Source: Lachnoclostridium sp. UBA7122 (GTDB taxonomy: Bacteria > Bacillota > Clostridia > Lachnospirales > Lachnospiraceae). Taken from it: a stretch of 9,433 nucleotides of DNA. The stretch is taken from positions 1-9,433 of the forward strand of contig DKXQ01000037.1 in NCBI GenBank assembly GCA_002493085.1. Direction: 5' to 3'. This document shows positions 6,984-9,433 of this stretch, one piece after another (position 1 is the first letter of the stretch; each line of letters starts with the position of its first letter). The translations under genes and the position numbers were made by a program. Under the pieces are notes generated by a model that had not been told where the DNA came from, made no database searches, and saw nothing but the letters and a program-made list of their open reading frames with translations.

Positions 6984-9287
6984 ATGCCAATAAGAATGAC
7001 AGGTCTTAATTCAGGCCTTAATACAGAATCCATTGTAGCAGCACTTATGTCTGCACAGCGTACAAAACAGACAAAGGTAGAAAACAAAAAGACAAAATTA
7101 GAGTGGAAGCAGGAAGTCTGGTCTTCATTAAACACGAAAATCTATGACTTTTATAAAGGTTCACTTGCAAAAATAAGAATGCAGTCCAACTACAGGACAA
7201 AAGCAGCAACATCATCCAATACTTCAAAAGTTACAGCCAAAGCGTCATCAAATGCTGCAACAGGTAACTACGCCATTAAAGTCAACCAGATTGCATCTGC
7301 ACAGAGTGTTACTGGCGGTAAGATAGCAGGAGTCAGGGTTAAAGACGACAAAGGTGAATATACTACAGAAAAAGCAAAAGCTAATTCTAAATCTAAACTT
7401 ATAGATTTAATAGGTGCAGATGGAACTAGCCAGTTTACTAAAAATACACAGATAAAGATTACCACTGGGGAAGGTGATAATGTTAAGACATCTTACCTTG
7501 ATGTGGATGAAAATACCACTGTACAGAACTTTGTTGATAAACTCACTGGAATGGGACTTAATGCTTCATTTGATGAAAAACAGCAGAGATTCTTTATAAG
7601 CTCCAATAAAAGTGGCGCAGGTAATAAATTTACAATCTCATCAGGTGAAATGACAGCTGATAAACTTGATGATGGTACACTTGATCCAAACAGCCAGAAA
7701 GCTGTATCAGAAACCTTAAAGAACCTTATAGGTTACAACAGTCTTTCAGGCACTGATAAAACAACAGCCGACAATCTTTTGGCTGGTTTGCAAAATAATG
7801 GAAAGAAAAAAGTTGATGATGTTATCGACCAGCTCACTACTCTTGCTAATAACAAGACAGAAAAAGATGTTAAGCAAAAAGCAACAGATTTCTATACTGC
7901 AATTGCAAAAAAACAGGAATCTGAAAATCTGGATAGGGATATAAAAGAAAAAGAATCATTTCCAACAGATAGGGTGCTAGGAGATGACGATTATGCCAAA
8001 TATCTAAGACAAAACGGCTATATGATAAAAGACCAAAATGAATATAAAGACAATGAATATCACGAAGCCGTAGAGAAAGCAAAGAATGATTATTTGGATA
8101 AAAAAGCTAAAAAGCTTATTAAAACTGAACCTTTTAAGAATGATATTCAAAATGCAATTGAAAATGGCATTACTGATAATATGGTTAGTAATGCAAAGTT
8201 AGATCCTGAAGAATATAAAGATGTAAAATTTACTTTTGATAACCGTATGCTGAGAACTCTTGATACTAACGAAAAAATTGAAAAAGCAGTTAATCAGTAT
8301 GCTACAATAATGCCAGATGTAAATAATAGTAATGGAAATGCTCTTAAGTCACTTGGTCTTGGTAATATTACCACTAAAGATGGTAATATTGATGTTCCTG
8401 GTAAAACTGCTGACAAAGATGGCAATTTTAATGCTGCTAATGATGAAGATATGGCTGTAGTTGGTGCTAAAGATACTCAGATTATTTATAATGGTGCAAT
8501 CATGACAAGTGATACTACTAATATATCAGTAGCAGGTCTTGAACTTAATGTGCTTAGTACAACAGCGGAAGGCGAAACAGTTAATATATCAGTAACTAAT
8601 GATACGTCGGCAATATATGATACAATTAAAGATTTTGTAACAGAATATAATTCTATTCTTACAGAGATGAATAAATACTATGGTGCTGACAGTGCTAAAG
8701 GTTATGATGTACTTACAGATGAAGAAAAAGAAGCAATGAGTGAATCAGATGTTGAAAAGTGGGAAACTAAGATTAAAGATTCACTTCTTAGGCGTGATAC
8801 AACTCTTAGCTCAATCGTTTCTTCTTTTAGAAATAATATGATGGGTACATATACAGCATCAAATGGCAAGAAATATGCATTAAGTTCAATTGGTATTTCA
8901 ACATCAAGTGATTATGCAGAGGGAGGTCTTCTTCACATTAAAGGAGATGAAGATGATTCAGAATATGCAGATGAAGACAATATTCTGAAAAAAATGCTTG
9001 ATGAAGACCCTAATACAGTAATGGAAGTTCTTACCCATCTTAGTAATAATTTATACCAGGACCTTCAGAAAAAGATGTCTTCTACTAAAATGAGTGGTGC
9101 ATTTACATTTTATAATGATAAAGAAATGGCTTCACAGCTTTCAGACTATAAAAAAGACATTTCTAAATGGCAGGATAAGTTTAATGAGATGGAAGACAGA
9201 TATTATAAACAGTTTACTGCTATGGAAAAAGCACTTGCAAATATGCAGTCCCAGCAAAATTCCCTGGCAAATCTTCTAGGAAGCTGA
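6984..9287 (+). CDS. fliD: Flagellar filament capping protein FliD (hook-associated protein 2)
   Basis: FliD forms the cap at the filament tip and guides flagellin insertion. Of its 767 residues, ~1-110 form the FliD N-terminal domain (MTGLNSGLNTESIVAALMSA, then NYAIKVNQIASAQSV near 95). Residues ~165-210 resemble the flagellin/hook IN motif (YLDVDENTTVQNFVDKLTGM). Residues ~510-767 form the C-terminal domain (ISVAGLELNVLSTTAEGETV, then ALSSIGIST, and a final amphipathic coiled-coil ending NSLANLLGS). Between about 226 and 455 lies a Lys/Asp/Glu/Asn-rich, mostly helical-looking insertion that accounts for the large size. The T-ending codons GCT and ACT become common from about 8150 onward, unlike the upstream genes. 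I see no cysteine. A GC-rich hairpin follows 38 bases after the stop, so fliD is likely last in its transcript; fliS is not present in the window. Confidence 0.95.
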   Translation: MPIRMTGLNSGLNTESIVAALMSAQRTKQTKVENKKTKLEWKQEVWSSLNTKIYDFYKGSLAKIRMQSNYRTKAATSSNTSKVTAKASSNAATGNYAIKVNQIASAQSVTGGKIAGVRVKDDKGEYTTEKAKANSKSKLIDLIGADGTSQFTKNTQIKITTGEGDNVKTSYLDVDENTTVQNFVDKLTGMGLNASFDEKQQRFFISSNKSGAGNKFTISSGEMTADKLDDGTLDPNSQKAVSETLKNLIGYNSLSGTDKTTADNLLAGLQNNGKKKVDDVIDQLTTLANNKTEKDVKQKATDFYTAIAKKQESENLDRDIKEKESFPTDRVLGDDDYAKYLRQNGYMIKDQNEYKDNEYHEAVEKAKNDYLDKKAKKLIKTEPFKNDIQNAIENGITDNMVSNAKLDPEEYKDVKFTFDNRMLRTLDTNEKIEKAVNQYATIMPDVNNSNGNALKSLGLGNITTKDGNIDVPGKTADKDGNFNAANDEDMAVVGAKDTQIIYNGAIMTSDTTNISVAGLELNVLSTTAEGETVNISVTNDTSAIYDTIKDFVTEYNSILTEMNKYYGADSAKGYDVLTDEEKEAMSESDVEKWETKIKDSLLRRDTTLSSIVSSFRNNMMGTYTASNGKKYALSSIGISTSSDYAEGGLLHIKGDEDDSEYADEDNILKKMLDEDPNTVMEVLTHLSNNLYQDLQKKMSSTKMSGAFTFYNDKEMASQLSDYKKDISKWQDKFNEMEDRYYKQFTAMEKALANMQSQQNSLANLLGS

Positions 9288-9325
9288 TAAACTTGTAACT
9301 GTAAAAATTATAATAATATATATTA

Positions 9326-9346
9326 GCCGCCCACAGTATGGGCGGC
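9326..9346 (+). terminator. GC-rich hairpin after fliD, probable terminator or 3' end structure
   Basis: GCCGCCCA (9326-9333), loop CAGTA, TGGGCGGC (9339-9346): a perfect 8-bp stem that stands out in an A+T-rich setting. The plus strand lacks a proper T-run after it (ACTGTAATTCTAC follows). On the minus strand the hairpin is followed by a longer A/T-rich stretch ending in five T. It may therefore be a leaky or Rho-assisted terminator for fliD, a 3' stabilising hairpin, or bidirectional. Confidence 0.65.
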
Positions 9347-9369
9347 ACTGTAATTCTACAAAACATAAT

Positions 9370-9381
9370 ATACATGGAGGT
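9370..9381 (+). promoter_or_regulatory. Orphan Shine-Dalgarno / CsrA-consensus-like site
   Basis: ATACATGGAGGT matches the CsrA consensus RUACARGGAUGU at 10 of 12 positions. It contains a full GGAGG, but no ATG, GTG or TTG follows at a usable distance. The only start here is ATG 9374, inside the motif, giving a six-codon frame (MEVNNS). The same 11-mer ATGGAGGTTAA also occurs at the flgL ribosome binding site (4197-4207). The remaining bases to 9433 are A+T rich and hold no gene. It may be the leader of a gene just beyond the window. Confidence 0.4.
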
Positions 9382-9433
9382 TAACAATAGTTAAATAAAA
9401 CTTATAAAAATTTACACCACTTTACAAGTTTTT

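Noticed and set aside
1..9433. A novel defence, mobile or biosynthetic system
   Set aside because: All seven genes belong to recognised flagellar or FliW-CsrA families; no transposase, integrase, nuclease, toxin or repeat array is visible.

Overview
The window is a contiguous run of seven plus-strand genes for late flagellar assembly and its post-transcriptional control: flgK (copy 1), flgK (copy 2), flgL, fliW, csrA, flaG and fliD. The base composition is A+T rich. Six of the seven genes have strong GGAGG or AAAGGAAG ribosome binding sites. The fliW-csrA pair sits between flgL and flaG/fliD, and the flaG promoter candidate is of the sigma-28 (SigD) type. Together these point to a motile Gram-positive Firmicute. 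The paired flgK genes and the enlarged FlgK, FlgL and FliD proteins look most like a flagellated Lachnospiraceae (Roseburia / Agathobacter / Lachnospira type). That family assignment is inference from memory of the gene order, not a search result.

Layout. Positions 1-63 are a very A+T-rich leader with a small inverted repeat and a direct repeat, and no clear ribosome binding site. Positions 64-5726 hold the hook-filament junction genes (two flgK, then flgL), with gaps of only 38-42 bases. Positions 5742-6435 hold the regulators FliW and CsrA. Positions 6436-6557 are the only substantial internal intergenic gap. It carries a good SigD promoter candidate, a perfect 13-bp inverted repeat, a second small stem and several GGA motifs ahead of flaG. 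Positions 6558-9287 hold flaG and the filament cap gene fliD. A GC-rich hairpin follows fliD, and the last ~85 bases contain a strong Shine-Dalgarno/CsrA-like motif with no usable start codon after it.

How the genes work together. FlgK and FlgL form the junction between hook and filament, FliD caps the growing filament, and FlaG is a filament-associated accessory protein. In the Bacillus subtilis model, free flagellin titrates FliW, which otherwise antagonises CsrA, and CsrA represses translation of flagellin mRNA. The CsrA here keeps RNA-binding positions (L4, R6, R44) and the Asn at position 55 tied to FliW sensing in B. subtilis. In B. subtilis the flagellin gene hag lies between csrA and flaG. 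Here hag is absent from that slot, but a hag-like arrangement (SigD promoter plus a GGA-rich structured leader) remains and now precedes flaG.

I see no defence system, mobile element, CRISPR array, tRNA or rRNA. The most interesting points are the structured flaG leader, the orphan CsrA-like site after fliD, the divergent second FlgK, and the large helical insert with shifted codon use in FliD.
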